From Dehalobacter sp. (GTDB lineage: Bacteria > Bacillota > Desulfitobacteriia > Desulfitobacteriales > Syntrophobotulaceae): a stretch of DNA of 64,000 bases. Within the stretch, counting starts at the first letter, position 1, and each line of letters opens with the position of its first letter. The stretch is taken from positions 1 through 64,000 of the forward strand of contig JAMPIU010000182.1 in NCBI GenBank assembly GCA_023667845.1, written 5' to 3'. The translations under genes were made by a program, and so were the position numbers. Shown here in pieces: positions 18,081 to 27,348 of the stretch. A model generated the notes under the pieces. It worked only from the letters and a program-made list of their open reading frames with translations. It had not been told where the DNA came from and made no database searches.

Positions 18081-19445
18081 ATGGAACTTCCGAAAAAATA
18101 TTTGGAAATGTGCAAATGGTTCTATCCAAATTTAGGTGTAAAAAGATATTTTCTGTTGGCAATCCTCGGTTTATTTCTTGTCGCCGGCGGACTTTCGGTC
18201 ATCAGCTCCGGGGAAACCCTCGGATTTATTGAAGTGCAGTTTCGGGAGATCATCTATCAGCTGGCCGGCAAAGATACCGTAATGGTGGGTCCGACGGGGG
18301 TCGTTACCTGCCTGGCAGGAATGGCTATTGTTTTTATTGCGTTTAAAAAAATGATCAGCTCTATCATTTCCGTGCTGATTCCGGAAAATGAAGATAGAAT
18401 TCTCGATGTGATCTATTCCCGCCGTCAATTGAAGCGAGGACCTAAAATTGTTGTTATCGGTGGAGGTACGGGGCTGTCGGCGTTGCTGAAAGGGCTAAAA
18501 GAATATACCAGCAATCTGACGGCTATCGTTACCGTTGGGGATGATGGCGGAAGCTCGGGGCGTCTGCGTCGAGAGCTTGGAATTCTGCCGCCCGGGGATA
18601 TCCGTAACTGTCTGGTTGCTCTGGCCGAAAAAGAAGATATCATGGAAGAACTTTTTTCCTATCGCTTTGATACCGGGACGCTGGCCGGACACAGCCTCGG
18701 GAATTTGTTTCTTGCAGGTCTGGCCGGAAGATTCGGCGATTTTCAGAAAGGCATCGAGCAAATTGGCAAAGTATTCGCCTTGCGCGGGGAAGTATATCCG
18801 TCAACGCTTTCTCAAATCACCCTGAATGCTTATTTTGAAGACGGTAGATTCATTAACGGCGAGACAGCCATCCGGACGACGCCTGGAAAGATCAAAGTTC
18901 TCAATATTATGCCCCAGGATTGTCGGCCCTTGCCCGGAGCTTTAGCGGCGATTGAAGATGCCGACCTGATTGTTCTTGGGCCGGGGAGTCTTTATACCAG
19001 TATCATTCCGAATCTATTGGTGAAAGGGCTTCGCGACAAGATTGCTTCGGCCAAGGCTCCGTGCATTTATGTCTGCAACATTATGACGGAACCTGGAGAG
19101 ACTGACCATTATGCGGTCGCCGACCATTTAAAGGTAATTATCGAGCATGCTGGGAAGGATCTGGTTGATGCGGTGCTGGCTGCCAGAGAAAATATATCTC
19201 AGCAAGTCAGGGAACGCTATCAGGCAGAAGGCGCTGAGGTTGTGGACGGTGATGCCGCTGAGGCCGAAAAACTGGGTGTTCGTTACTTTGAAGGCAGTTT
19301 TTACACCGGCGGGGAAGTTGTCCGGCATAATCCGGATAAGCTGGCTAAAGAAATTCTGCGTCTGTTATTCCGTCTGAAGCCCGTGAATGAGAGAGTCGCC
19401 ATGGTTGATTCGTATCTGCTGAATCGAAAAATTAAGTCGATATAA
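18081..19445 (+). CDS. yvcK: YvcK-family gluconeogenesis/morphogenesis factor with membrane anchor
   Basis: 454 residues, ~130 longer than the B. subtilis protein. The N-terminal ~110 residues contain two hydrophobic segments (about 24-42 and 72-90), so the protein is probably membrane-anchored. The CofD-like core starts near residue 118: VIGGGTGLSALLKGL, TVGDDGGSSGRLR, PGDIRNCLVAL, GHSLGNL and LGPGSLYTS. YvcK binds UDP-sugars and affects cell shape and growth on gluconeogenic carbon sources. The gene lies 15 bp after rapZ and 56 bp before whiA. No truncation is seen. Confidence 0.95.
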   Translation: MELPKKYLEMCKWFYPNLGVKRYFLLAILGLFLVAGGLSVISSGETLGFIEVQFREIIYQLAGKDTVMVGPTGVVTCLAGMAIVFIAFKKMISSIISVLIPENEDRILDVIYSRRQLKRGPKIVVIGGGTGLSALLKGLKEYTSNLTAIVTVGDDGGSSGRLRRELGILPPGDIRNCLVALAEKEDIMEELFSYRFDTGTLAGHSLGNLFLAGLAGRFGDFQKGIEQIGKVFALRGEVYPSTLSQITLNAYFEDGRFINGETAIRTTPGKIKVLNIMPQDCRPLPGALAAIEDADLIVLGPGSLYTSIIPNLLVKGLRDKIASAKAPCIYVCNIMTEPGETDHYAVADHLKVIIEHAGKDLVDAVLAARENISQQVRERYQAEGAEVVDGDAAEAEKLGVRYFEGSFYTGGEVVRHNPDKLAKEILRLLFRLKPVNERVAMVDSYLLNRKIKSI

Positions 19446-19501
19446 ATATAAGCCGCTGTTGACGAAAAAGGATATTATTTTGAAGGGCCGGAGTTGATGG
19501 T

Positions 19502-20467
19502 ATGTCGTTTAGTGCCATAACCAAAGAGGAACTAGCCAGACTGGAGCTGCAGAAGGATTGTTGTGAGCTGGCTGAGCTGGCTTCGCTTATCCGCATGGAT
19601 GGAACACTGCAGATCAGCGCGAATCAGAAATATTCCCTGAACGTGATCACTGAAAGCGCTCCTGTGGCGCGAAAAATATATAACCTGGCCAAAGAATCGC
19701 TGCATCTGCCAGCCGATATTGTGGTCAGGCGGAAATTAAGACTGAAGAAAAACAATTCTTACCTGGTGAAGATTTACCCCAGAGAGATGAGTGATCTGCA
19801 AAGACTCGGATTGTTTAATGAAGAGGGAGAAATCCAGGCCGGAATTGATAAGAAACTTATTGCCAAAAAATGTGACCAGAAGGCTTACCTCCGCGGGGCA
19901 TTTCTGGCCGGAGGCTCGATCAGCAACCCTGAGGGGAATTATCATATGGAGATTATCACGAATGATCCGGTTCTGGCAGGAGACCTGAGCAAACTTTTGA
20001 ACAAATTCGATCTAAAGGCGAAGGTCAGTACCCGTAAGAATTTCCATGTGGTTTATTTAAAGGAGAGCGAACATATCGTCGAGTTTCTGGCGCTGATTGG
20101 TGCCCACCAGGCGTTATTTGAGTTTGAAAATATCCGGATCATCAAAGAAATGCGCAACCAAGTTAACCGGATCGTTAATTGTGAGACTGCCAATCTGAAT
20201 AAGACGGTGGACGCCGCAGTACGTCAGTTAGAAAACATTCGGCTGATTGAAAGGACCATCGGACTCAAAGCCCTGCCGGAAAATCTGCAGGAGATTGCTT
20301 GCCTGCGTCTGGAATTTCCAGATTATACCTTGAAAGAACTGGGTGAAATTCTGACCCCGAAAGTCGGTAAATCCGGCGTCAATCACAGACTGCGCAAGAT
20401 TGAAGAGATTGCCGAAAAGATCCAGACGGATAAGAACAAACCACAGCCTGGCAAAGGAAAGAGTTAA
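19502..20467 (+). CDS. whiA: DNA-binding regulator WhiA
   Basis: 321 residues, typical length. WhiA combines an N-terminal LAGLIDADG-homing-endonuclease-like domain (about 1-215; note FLAGGSISNPE) without nuclease activity and a C-terminal helix-turn-helix (about 225-310; LKELGEILTPKVGKSGVNHR). In Streptomyces it controls sporulation; in Bacillus it affects cell division and chromosome segregation. It is the last gene of the conserved rapZ-yvcK-whiA trio. ATG 19502 follows a GGAG about 9 bp upstream. Confidence 0.96.
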   Translation: MSFSAITKEELARLELQKDCCELAELASLIRMDGTLQISANQKYSLNVITESAPVARKIYNLAKESLHLPADIVVRRKLRLKKNNSYLVKIYPREMSDLQRLGLFNEEGEIQAGIDKKLIAKKCDQKAYLRGAFLAGGSISNPEGNYHMEIITNDPVLAGDLSKLLNKFDLKAKVSTRKNFHVVYLKESEHIVEFLALIGAHQALFEFENIRIIKEMRNQVNRIVNCETANLNKTVDAAVRQLENIRLIERTIGLKALPENLQEIACLRLEFPDYTLKELGEILTPKVGKSGVNHRLRKIEEIAEKIQTDKNKPQPGKGKS

Positions 20468-20472
20468 AGCAA

Positions 20473-22065
20473 ATGTTTTCGATCACGATGGTAATGCAAT
20501 TTCTAGGCGGACTGGGACTGTTCCTGTACGGGGTTAATGTTACTTCGGAAGGGCTGCAGAAAATTGCCGCGAAAAAGTTGAAAAACATCCTGGCCTCTTT
20601 AACTAGAAAGCCTTGGGCGGCGACCCTATTCGGAATTGTGATGACAGTCGCGCTGCAAAGCAGTACCGCGACAACGGTCATGATCGTCGAATTTGTCAAT
20701 TCAGGCCTGATGACGCTGACCCAGGCGCTTGGTGTTGTTCTGGGGTCAGCGGTCGGGACCTCGATCGTCATTCAATTAATCTCTTTCCCAATCCTGGATT
20801 TTGCACTTTTGCTGCTTTTCATCGGATTTATTATGTTTTCTCTTGTCAGAACCACGCTGGCCAAAAGTATCGGACAAGCGCTGATCGGTTTTGGCTGTAT
20901 TTTTGTTGGCATGTCTTTGCTTTCTGGAGCATTTTCACCGTTGAAAAGCTCGCCTGATGTCGATGCGTTCCTCTCCCAGTTCGGGACAAACCCGATTCTC
21001 GGTATAGCCATAAGTATGGTTGTGACAGCATTACTGCAGAGCAGTGCTGCGTTTCTGGCAATTCTGATTTCCCTCTCCACACACGGACTGCTGTCTGTGG
21101 AATCGGTCATCCCGCTGGTCATGGGGGCTCACATCGGGGGGACGCTGACGACTTTGTTTTCCTCTCTCAGCGCTGAACGGGCCGATGCGGTCAGGGTAGC
21201 CGCAGCCAACACGCTTTATCGTCTTGCTGCAGCGGTAATCTTACTGCCGTTTTTTTCGTACTTTACCCGGTTTATCGAATGGAGTGCTGCGGACCTGCCC
21301 CGGCAGGTAGCGAATACGCATCTTTTTTCGGCAGTCTTAATGGTGATTTTATTTCTGCCTTTAAACAAAATCTTAAGCAAATGGCTGATTAAGCTGATCC
21401 CGCAGCGAAGGGACGAAGGCAAAAAACCAAGGCTTATTTATATTACCAAAGCAGCTCCTGAACTGCCGGCTGTTGCTTTGACCCAGGCAAGACAGGAAAT
21501 CCGCTGGGTGGCGAATAAGATCCTTGAGAATATGGTTCAAATACTGCCGCGTATCATCTTTTACGGGGATACAAAAATACTTCAGGAGCTGGAACGGACG
21601 GAGCGGGAAGTAGACTGGCACTATCAGGAACTGTCGAAATTCTTTACGGAATTATTCCGTCGGAATATGACCCGGGAACAAATTGTCGAGAGCCACAGCT
21701 ACCAGTTGATCATTAAGGAACTTGAATATATTGCCGACAGCCTGATTGTGATGGCCAGGCTGGGGGCCAGGATTCATGCTGCCCAGATAATGGTTGAAGA
21801 GACTGATCAGGAAAAGGCCGGAGAATTATACATCGCTGTATCGAGCAATTTTTTAACCCTGCTGCGCTATTTGGAAAGAGGGGATCAGGCTCTTGCTTTG
21901 CTGATCATCAAAGCCCATCAGGATATTATCGAAATCTATAATCAAGTTCAGAACAGCCTGACTTGCCGGATCTCCAAAGATGATCAAGGTATGCAGGAAT
22001 TGAACAGCTGGCTGTATAAAATTGGGGAGCATATTGTCCGGATCGCCAAGATATTGCAGGATTAG
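20473..22065 (+). CDS. Na+/phosphate symporter family protein with PhoU-like domain
   Basis: 530 residues. The first ~310 residues hold eight or so TM segments with two inverted QSS motifs (VALQSSTATTVMIVEF and ALLQSSAAFLAIL), the hallmark of the Na/Pi-cotransporter (NptA/YjbB) family. The C-terminal ~190 residues are a helical PhoU-like domain. It begins 5 bp after whiA with AAAGGA inside the previous coding region, so it is likely co-transcribed. It probably moves phosphate with sodium; export is also reported for YjbB relatives. Confidence 0.9.
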   Translation: MFSITMVMQFLGGLGLFLYGVNVTSEGLQKIAAKKLKNILASLTRKPWAATLFGIVMTVALQSSTATTVMIVEFVNSGLMTLTQALGVVLGSAVGTSIVIQLISFPILDFALLLLFIGFIMFSLVRTTLAKSIGQALIGFGCIFVGMSLLSGAFSPLKSSPDVDAFLSQFGTNPILGIAISMVVTALLQSSAAFLAILISLSTHGLLSVESVIPLVMGAHIGGTLTTLFSSLSAERADAVRVAAANTLYRLAAAVILLPFFSYFTRFIEWSAADLPRQVANTHLFSAVLMVILFLPLNKILSKWLIKLIPQRRDEGKKPRLIYITKAAPELPAVALTQARQEIRWVANKILENMVQILPRIIFYGDTKILQELERTEREVDWHYQELSKFFTELFRRNMTREQIVESHSYQLIIKELEYIADSLIVMARLGARIHAAQIMVEETDQEKAGELYIAVSSNFLTLLRYLERGDQALALLIIKAHQDIIEIYNQVQNSLTCRISKDDQGMQELNSWLYKIGEHIVRIAKILQD

Positions 22066-22166
22066 ATGTAAATTAATTTCACAAATCATGAGAAAACACT
22101 GTTGAAAATCTTTGGTTTGTGCTATATTGTAGCTCTAAAACAGTAATAGGAACCGGAGGGGTTAAC

Positions 22167-23498
22167 GTGCGGGTAGTCATTGTGGGAGCTGGAAAGGTTG
22201 GTTTCGGTCTGGCGCAGTACCTCGTTGATGAAGACCATGATGTCATTGTTATTGAGGAAGATGAAACACGCCGGAATATTATCCAAAACAGCCTTGATGT
22301 CATGACTATTCAAGGAAATGGAGCGAGCCCCAGGGTCTTGATGAACGCGGATGTCCGGTCGGCAGACTTGATGATTGCGGTCACCGACAGTGATGAAGTG
22401 AACATGGTAGCGTGTATGGCCGCGAAACAGGCCGGAATACATCAAACAATCGCCCGAATCCGTAATAGCGAATATATTGGTAACGAGGAATCCGAATTCC
22501 ATCGTTCTTTGGGAATCGATCTGACGATTAACCCTGAACATGTTACCGCGGTTGAAATAAGCAGGATCTTATTTATTCCGGCAGCACTAGAGGTCGAAGA
22601 TTTTGCCGATGGAAAAGTCAGGTTGTTGGAAGTAAGGATCCGGCCAGAATCACCGCATACAAATATCCCGATTTCCGAACTGGATCTTCCAAAAGATATT
22701 TTAATTGTTGGCATTCTGCGTAAAAACAGGATGATCATACCGAACGGCGCGGAGATGCTGAAGCCAAGCGACAATGTTTTTCTTGTCGGCGATCCGCAAG
22801 CTTTAAATGAGATCCAGGATGAGTTTACCGAAAAGATGGTCCCGGTCAAGAAAGTCATGATCATCGGAGCCGGCCGAATTGGCCGCAATCTGGCCGTTCT
22901 GCTCGAAAAGGCAGGTATGATCGTCAAGGTGATCGACAAGAATCCGGAACGGTGTCAGGCTTTGGCCAAAAGCCTCAAAAAGGGAACTGTGTACTGCGGA
23001 GAAGGAACCGATGTTGATCTGTTGATGGAAGAAGGGGTCGGAGATGCCGATGCCGTAGTCTGTCTGACAGATGACGATAAGCTGAATCTGCTTCTGGCCC
23101 TAATGGCCAAAGATCTGGGTGCCCAGAAAACAATTTGCCGGGTAGGAAGAACGGAGTATATTCCCCTGATGGAAAAGGTAGGAGTGGATTCTGTCTTATC
23201 ACCAAGATTGATCACAGCCGGTTTTATTCTGAGCCAGGTCCGCAGGGGTAAATTTATTTCCGTGGCTCTGCTGGAAGGGGCCAAAGCGCAGGCTATGGAA
23301 ATCGGCATATCTCCGACGTCCAAAGTTGCCGGCAAGAAGCTGAAAGAGGTCAGGTTTCCCTACAATTGTCTGGTTGGAGCAGTCCTGCATCAAGGTCGGG
23401 TTTACGTGCCAAACGGTGAATCCGTTCTGATGCCCGGTGACCAGGCGATAATCTTTGCACTGCCTGATACGATCATTAAGGTCAATAAATTCTTTTAA
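22167..23498 (+). CDS. trkA: Trk system K+ regulatory subunit TrkA
   Basis: 443 residues from GTG 22167 with GGAGGG at 22155-22160; the frame runs further upstream but without a ribosome site. Two tandem RCK units are seen: GAGKVGFGLAQYL with a downstream acidic residue (IEEDE) near the N-terminus, and GAGRIGRNLAVLLEKAG near residue 230, each followed by an RCK_C domain. TrkA binds NAD(H)/ATP and gates the TrkH channel. trkH follows by 15 bp. A weak promoter (TTGAAA-N15-TATATT) lies at 22102-22128. Confidence 0.95.
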   Translation: MRVVIVGAGKVGFGLAQYLVDEDHDVIVIEEDETRRNIIQNSLDVMTIQGNGASPRVLMNADVRSADLMIAVTDSDEVNMVACMAAKQAGIHQTIARIRNSEYIGNEESEFHRSLGIDLTINPEHVTAVEISRILFIPAALEVEDFADGKVRLLEVRIRPESPHTNIPISELDLPKDILIVGILRKNRMIIPNGAEMLKPSDNVFLVGDPQALNEIQDEFTEKMVPVKKVMIIGAGRIGRNLAVLLEKAGMIVKVIDKNPERCQALAKSLKKGTVYCGEGTDVDLLMEEGVGDADAVVCLTDDDKLNLLLALMAKDLGAQKTICRVGRTEYIPLMEKVGVDSVLSPRLITAGFILSQVRRGKFISVALLEGAKAQAMEIGISPTSKVAGKKLKEVRFPYNCLVGAVLHQGRVYVPNGESVLMPGDQAIIFALPDTIIKVNKFF

Positions 23499-23513
23499 CG
23501 GAGAATCAGGATC

Positions 23514-24968
23514 ATGAATTTTACGCTGCTGGAAAATATCTTGGGAAGGTTCTTGATTGCCTACAGTTTTGCCATGGTTGTTCCGATTGCTGTTGCACTG
23601 TTCTTTCAAGAGAAGGTCGGCTGGGCTTTTCTAATTTCTTTTTGCGTTACCGTCATTGTCGGAACAGTTATGCGCCTGCATGGAAAAGTTGAAGGCAAAA
23701 TTAGCGTGCGGGAAGGCTTTGCAGTTGTCGGGGGAGCCTGGATTTTTGCGTCGCTGTTTGGGGCGCTACCTTTTATTATTTCCGGCGTCGTTCCAACCTA
23801 TATTGATGCGTTATTCGAAGTGGTTTCCGGCCTGACAACGACGGGATCAAGCGTATTGAGTAATCTGGAGGTTCTGCCCAGGAGCATTCTTTTCTGGCGC
23901 AGCCTGACCCACTGGATGGGCGGGATGGGGATCATCGTGATGTTTATTGTACTCCTCCCGAACCTTGGCATTGGGGCAGTCCACATCTTTAACTCCGAAG
24001 TCCCTGGACCGATTTCCGAGAAGATTGTTCCGAGAATCAAAGATACTGCGCTGATTCTCTGGGGGATCTACGCAGGGCTTACAGTGGCGACGATTGTGCT
24101 GCTGTTGTTCGCGGGGATGTCCCTTTTTGATGCGGTGAACCATGCCTTTGCCACTGTGGCGACAGGCGGCTTCTCCACGCGCTCGGCAAGTATTGCTGCC
24201 TACAATTCTTTCCCTATTGAGCTTGTTCTGACCATTTTCATGTTTATCGCAGGTTCAAACTTCAGTCTTTTCGTCCAGGCTTGGCGGAAACGTTCTTTGC
24301 GTCCGCTCAAAGATACGGAATTGAAATATTATTTTTTAATAGTTGTTGTGTCTACGCTCATTATCACCGGTTCACTTGTCATCCAGCAGGGCTGGGGATC
24401 ACTTGCTGCTCTGAGACATTCCGTCTTTCAAGTGGTAACGCTGATGACGACTACCGGATTTGCATCTACTGATTTTGACCAGTGGTCGGGGCTAGCAAAA
24501 TTGATTTTATTTTTTTTAATGTTCATCGGCGCGAGTGCCGGATCCACTGCCGGTGGTTTAAAAGTGTCCAGAGTAATTTTATTGGTCAAAATGGGTCTGG
24601 CTCAGCTCAGACAAGCGATCCATCCGCGCTTGGTAGTCAATATTGTTGTTCAGGATAAAGTGATTGACACGACAGTGCTGAGTAATGTGGGACGGTTTTT
24701 CTTCGTTTACTTCCTGACGTTTGCTATCGGGTCTATTCTTTTGGCCGGTACAGGTCTGGAGCCTTTTGATGCGATGTCGGCAGTTATTGCGAATCTCAGC
24801 AACGTTGGACCAGGGTTTGGCGTCGTCGGACCGATGTTTACCTATGCACCGATTGAACCTTTCGGGAAAATTGTTTTGACAGCGTGTATGCTGCTGGGCA
24901 GGCTGGAACTCTTTACCCTGCTGGTCTTTCTAACGCCGGAGTTTTGGAAATCGAAAAAAAGCTGGTAA
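23514..24968 (+). CDS. trkH: Trk system potassium uptake protein TrkH
   Basis: 484 residues with about ten TM segments. Four selectivity-filter-like loops with central glycine are visible, for example TTTGSSVL near residue 106, ATGGFST near 223, TTTGFAS near 317 and SNVGPGFG near 439. It forms the K+-conducting membrane subunit and needs TrkA for gating. It has GGAGAATCAGG upstream and ends 20 bp before a strong terminator, marking the end of this transcription unit. Confidence 0.95.
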   Translation: MNFTLLENILGRFLIAYSFAMVVPIAVALFFQEKVGWAFLISFCVTVIVGTVMRLHGKVEGKISVREGFAVVGGAWIFASLFGALPFIISGVVPTYIDALFEVVSGLTTTGSSVLSNLEVLPRSILFWRSLTHWMGGMGIIVMFIVLLPNLGIGAVHIFNSEVPGPISEKIVPRIKDTALILWGIYAGLTVATIVLLLFAGMSLFDAVNHAFATVATGGFSTRSASIAAYNSFPIELVLTIFMFIAGSNFSLFVQAWRKRSLRPLKDTELKYYFLIVVVSTLIITGSLVIQQGWGSLAALRHSVFQVVTLMTTTGFASTDFDQWSGLAKLILFFLMFIGASAGSTAGGLKVSRVILLVKMGLAQLRQAIHPRLVVNIVVQDKVIDTTVLSNVGRFFFVYFLTFAIGSILLAGTGLEPFDAMSAVIANLSNVGPGFGVVGPMFTYAPIEPFGKIVLTACMLLGRLELFTLLVFLTPEFWKSKKSW

Positions 24969-24988
24969 GCTGCTGGTAAGCTTATCTC

Positions 24989-25017
24989 AAAAAACTGGCT
25001 ACGGCCAGTTTTTTTGA
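24989..25017 (+). terminator. Intrinsic terminator after trkH
   Basis: AAAAAACTGGC-TACG-GCCAGTTTTTTT: an 11-bp stem, 4-base loop and T-tract, 21 bp after the trkH stop. Confidence 0.9.
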
Positions 25018-25127
25018 TGGTGGCCTAATGCCGAACGAAGATTCTGTGAATATGAATTGCCTAATGAAAAAAACATGCGCAAACAAACAAAAACATGTTA
25101 AAATAAAACATAAAAACAAACAAATAT

Positions 25128-25139
25128 GTTCATTTGAAC
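25128..25139. promoter_or_regulatory. Palindromic operator candidate before pgk
   Basis: GTTCATTTGAAC, a 12-bp inverted repeat in the otherwise A-rich 235-bp leader of the glycolytic operon, 114 bp before the pgk start. No CggR gene is present nearby. A role in operon control is inferred from position only. Confidence 0.3.
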
Positions 25140-25252
25140 AGAAGGAATCCGGGAAATGATATTCTGAGCATACGACCGAATAAGAAAATAAGGGAAAAGG
25201 GAAACTAAACCTGTTCTCCAAACATATGAAAGAAAAAGAGGGAGATATAACG

Positions 25253-26446
25253 ATGAATAAAATCGGAATCGATGAAATAGACGTAAAGGGAAAGTGTGTT
25301 TTCGTACGCGTGGATTTTAATGTGCCGATGGACGATCAGCAAAATATTACGGATGATACCAGAATCAGGGCTGCACTTCCGACGATCCGTTATCTGAAAG
25401 AAAACGGTGCTAAAGTCATTTTGGCTTCCCACCTCGGAAGACCCAAAGGCAAAGTCAATCCCAAATATTCACTGGCACTTGCAGCAGCACATTTAGGCAT
25501 TCTGTTGGAAACCGAAGTGAAGCTCGCTCCTGATTGCATCGGGCCCAAGGTTGCAGCGCTGGTTGAACATATGGAAGATGGGCAGGTTCTGCTTCTGGAA
25601 AATGTCAGATTTCATGAGGAAGAGGAAAAGAATGATCCTGATTTTGCACGCAGCCTGGCCGGCTTAGCCGATATCTACGTGAATGACGCGTTTGGAGCGG
25701 CGCACCGGGCGCATGCCTCAACTGAAGGGATAGCCCAATATATACCTGCTTATGCTGGATTCTTGATGAAAAAAGAAGTGGACATCCTTGGCCAGGTGCT
25801 CGGTCAGCCGACCAGACCATTTGCTGCGATTATTGGTGGAGCAAAGGTCAGTGATAAAATTGGTGTCATAGAAAATCTGCTGAAAAAGGTGGATGTTCTG
25901 ATCATCGGAGGCGGGATGGCCAATACGTTCCTGAAGGCACAGGGCCTGGAAGTCGGGAAATCACTGATTGAAGAGGACAAGGTGGAACTGGCCGCCGAAC
26001 TTCTCCGGCAGGCCGAGAGTACCGGCGTAAAACTGATGCTCCCGCAGGATGTAGTCGTTACGCTGGAGTTCAAAGCGGACGCCCCGTTCAGAGTTGCAGA
26101 GGTCTCCAATATTCTTCCGGAAGAAATGGCTTTGGATATTGGCCCGGCAAGTGCTGAATTATTTGCAGAGGCGATTCTGCCTGCGAAGACTGTCATATGG
26201 AACGGCCCGATGGGCGTATTTGAAATGGAAAACTTTGCGCGGGGCACGGAACAAATCGCGCTGGCGATGGCTAGATGCCAGGGAACAACGATTGTCGGAG
26301 GTGGGGACTCTGTTGCTGCTGTGGAAAAAGTAGGTGTGGCAGAAAAACTGACGCATATTTCTACCGGAGGGGGAGCTTCGCTCGAATTCCTGGAAGGAAA
26401 GATTCTGCCGGGTGTAGCAGTACTAAAAGAAAAAACTGAAAACTGA
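25253..26446 (+). CDS. pgk: Phosphoglycerate kinase
   Basis: 397 residues from ATG 25253 (GAGGGA at the correct spacing); the frame also contains an upstream ATG at 25226 without a ribosome site. Pgk transfers the phosphoryl group of 1,3-bisphosphoglycerate to ADP. Visible: [10 protein letters not shown], the SHLGRPKG substrate loop, [32 protein letters not shown] and the C-terminal [10 protein letters not shown] nucleotide loop. First gene of pgk-tpiA-gpmI-eno. The gap (gapA) and cggR genes that usually precede it are absent. Confidence 0.98.
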   Translation: MNKIGIDEIDVKGKCVFVRVDFNVPMDDQQNITDDTRIRAALPTIRYLKENGAKVILASHLGRPKGKVNPKYSLALAAAHLGILLETEVKLAPDCIGPKVAALVEHMEDGQVLLLENVRFHEEEEKNDPDFARSLAGLADIYVNDAFGAAHRAHASTEGIAQYIPAYAGFLMKKEVDILGQVLGQPTRPFAAIIGGAKVSDKIGVIENLLKKVDVLIIGGGMANTFLKAQGLEVGKSLIEEDKVELAAELLRQAESTGVKLMLPQDVVVTLEFKADAPFRVAEVSNILPEEMALDIGPASAELFAEAILPAKTVIWNGPMGVFEMENFARGTEQIALAMARCQGTTIVGGGDSVAAVEKVGVAEKLTHISTGGGASLEFLEGKILPGVAVLKEKTEN

Positions 26447-26578
26447 AATTGACTCAATTTCAGGTATTAGCGGAATTTAAAGAATCAGTCTACGAGATAT
26501 GAATATCACAAAATAAGATATAAAAATATCAGGCATAGGAATATATTACAGATAAAAAAGCTATGGGAGGGGTCTCTG

Positions 26579-27343
26579 ATGACAAGAAAGCCGATCATTG
26601 CAGGTAATTGGAAGATGTATAAGACGGTACAGGAAGCCAAAGATTTTGCCGCGGGACTGTTGGAAAATTTGGAGAAACTGGAAAATGGAACAAACGCGGA
26701 AATGGTAATTTGTGCACCGTTTACTGCGCTGGCTGCCTTAAAGGATGAACTTGAAGAGAGTATCATCCATATTGGCGCCCAAAATATGTATTATGAGACA
26801 CAAGGCGCGTATACCGGAGAGATATCGCCGCTTATGCTGACAGAGCTAGCCTGTACCTATGTGATTATCGGCCACTCGGAACGCAGGGAATATTTTAAAG
26901 AAGATGACGCGCTTATAGCAAGAAAAGTTAAGACCGCACTGGACTTTGGACTGACGCCAATTCTGTGTGTCGGTGAGAACTTGGCTTTGAGAGAAGCAGG
27001 TCAGGCCCTAGTCTTTGTGCAAGGGCAGGTTGAGAATGCCCTCAGGGAGTTGAGTCCTGAAGCAATCAGAAAGATTGTTGTTGCATATGAACCCATTTGG
27101 GCTATCGGAACAGGCAGGACAGCCTCTCCGCAGGATGCCCAGGAAATGTGTGCCGCAATCCGTACCACCCTGGCGAGGCTCTCCGCTGAAGCCGCTCAGG
27201 AAATACGAATTTTATACGGTGGAAGTGTCAAGGGTTCCAATATCGCCGAACTGATGGATCAGCCGGATATTGATGGTGCGCTGGTCGGTGGAGCAAGTCT
27301 GGACTTCCTTGGATTTACTGAACTGATTGGCAGCGTGAGGTGA
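26579..27343 (+). CDS. tpiA: Triosephosphate isomerase
   Basis: 254 residues, standard length. Interconverts dihydroxyacetone phosphate and glyceraldehyde 3-phosphate. Active-site residues visible: Lys in GNWKMYK, His in IIGHSERREYF, and Glu in VVAYEPIWAIGTG with the adjacent mobile loop. ATG 26579 follows GGGAGGGG. The stop codon overlaps the ribosome site of gpmI. Confidence 0.98.
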   Translation: MTRKPIIAGNWKMYKTVQEAKDFAAGLLENLEKLENGTNAEMVICAPFTALAALKDELEESIIHIGAQNMYYETQGAYTGEISPLMLTELACTYVIIGHSERREYFKEDDALIARKVKTALDFGLTPILCVGENLALREAGQALVFVQGQVENALRELSPEAIRKIVVAYEPIWAIGTGRTASPQDAQEMCAAIRTTLARLSAEAAQEIRILYGGSVKGSNIAELMDQPDIDGALVGGASLDFLGFTELIGSVR

Positions 27344-27348
27344 TTTTG

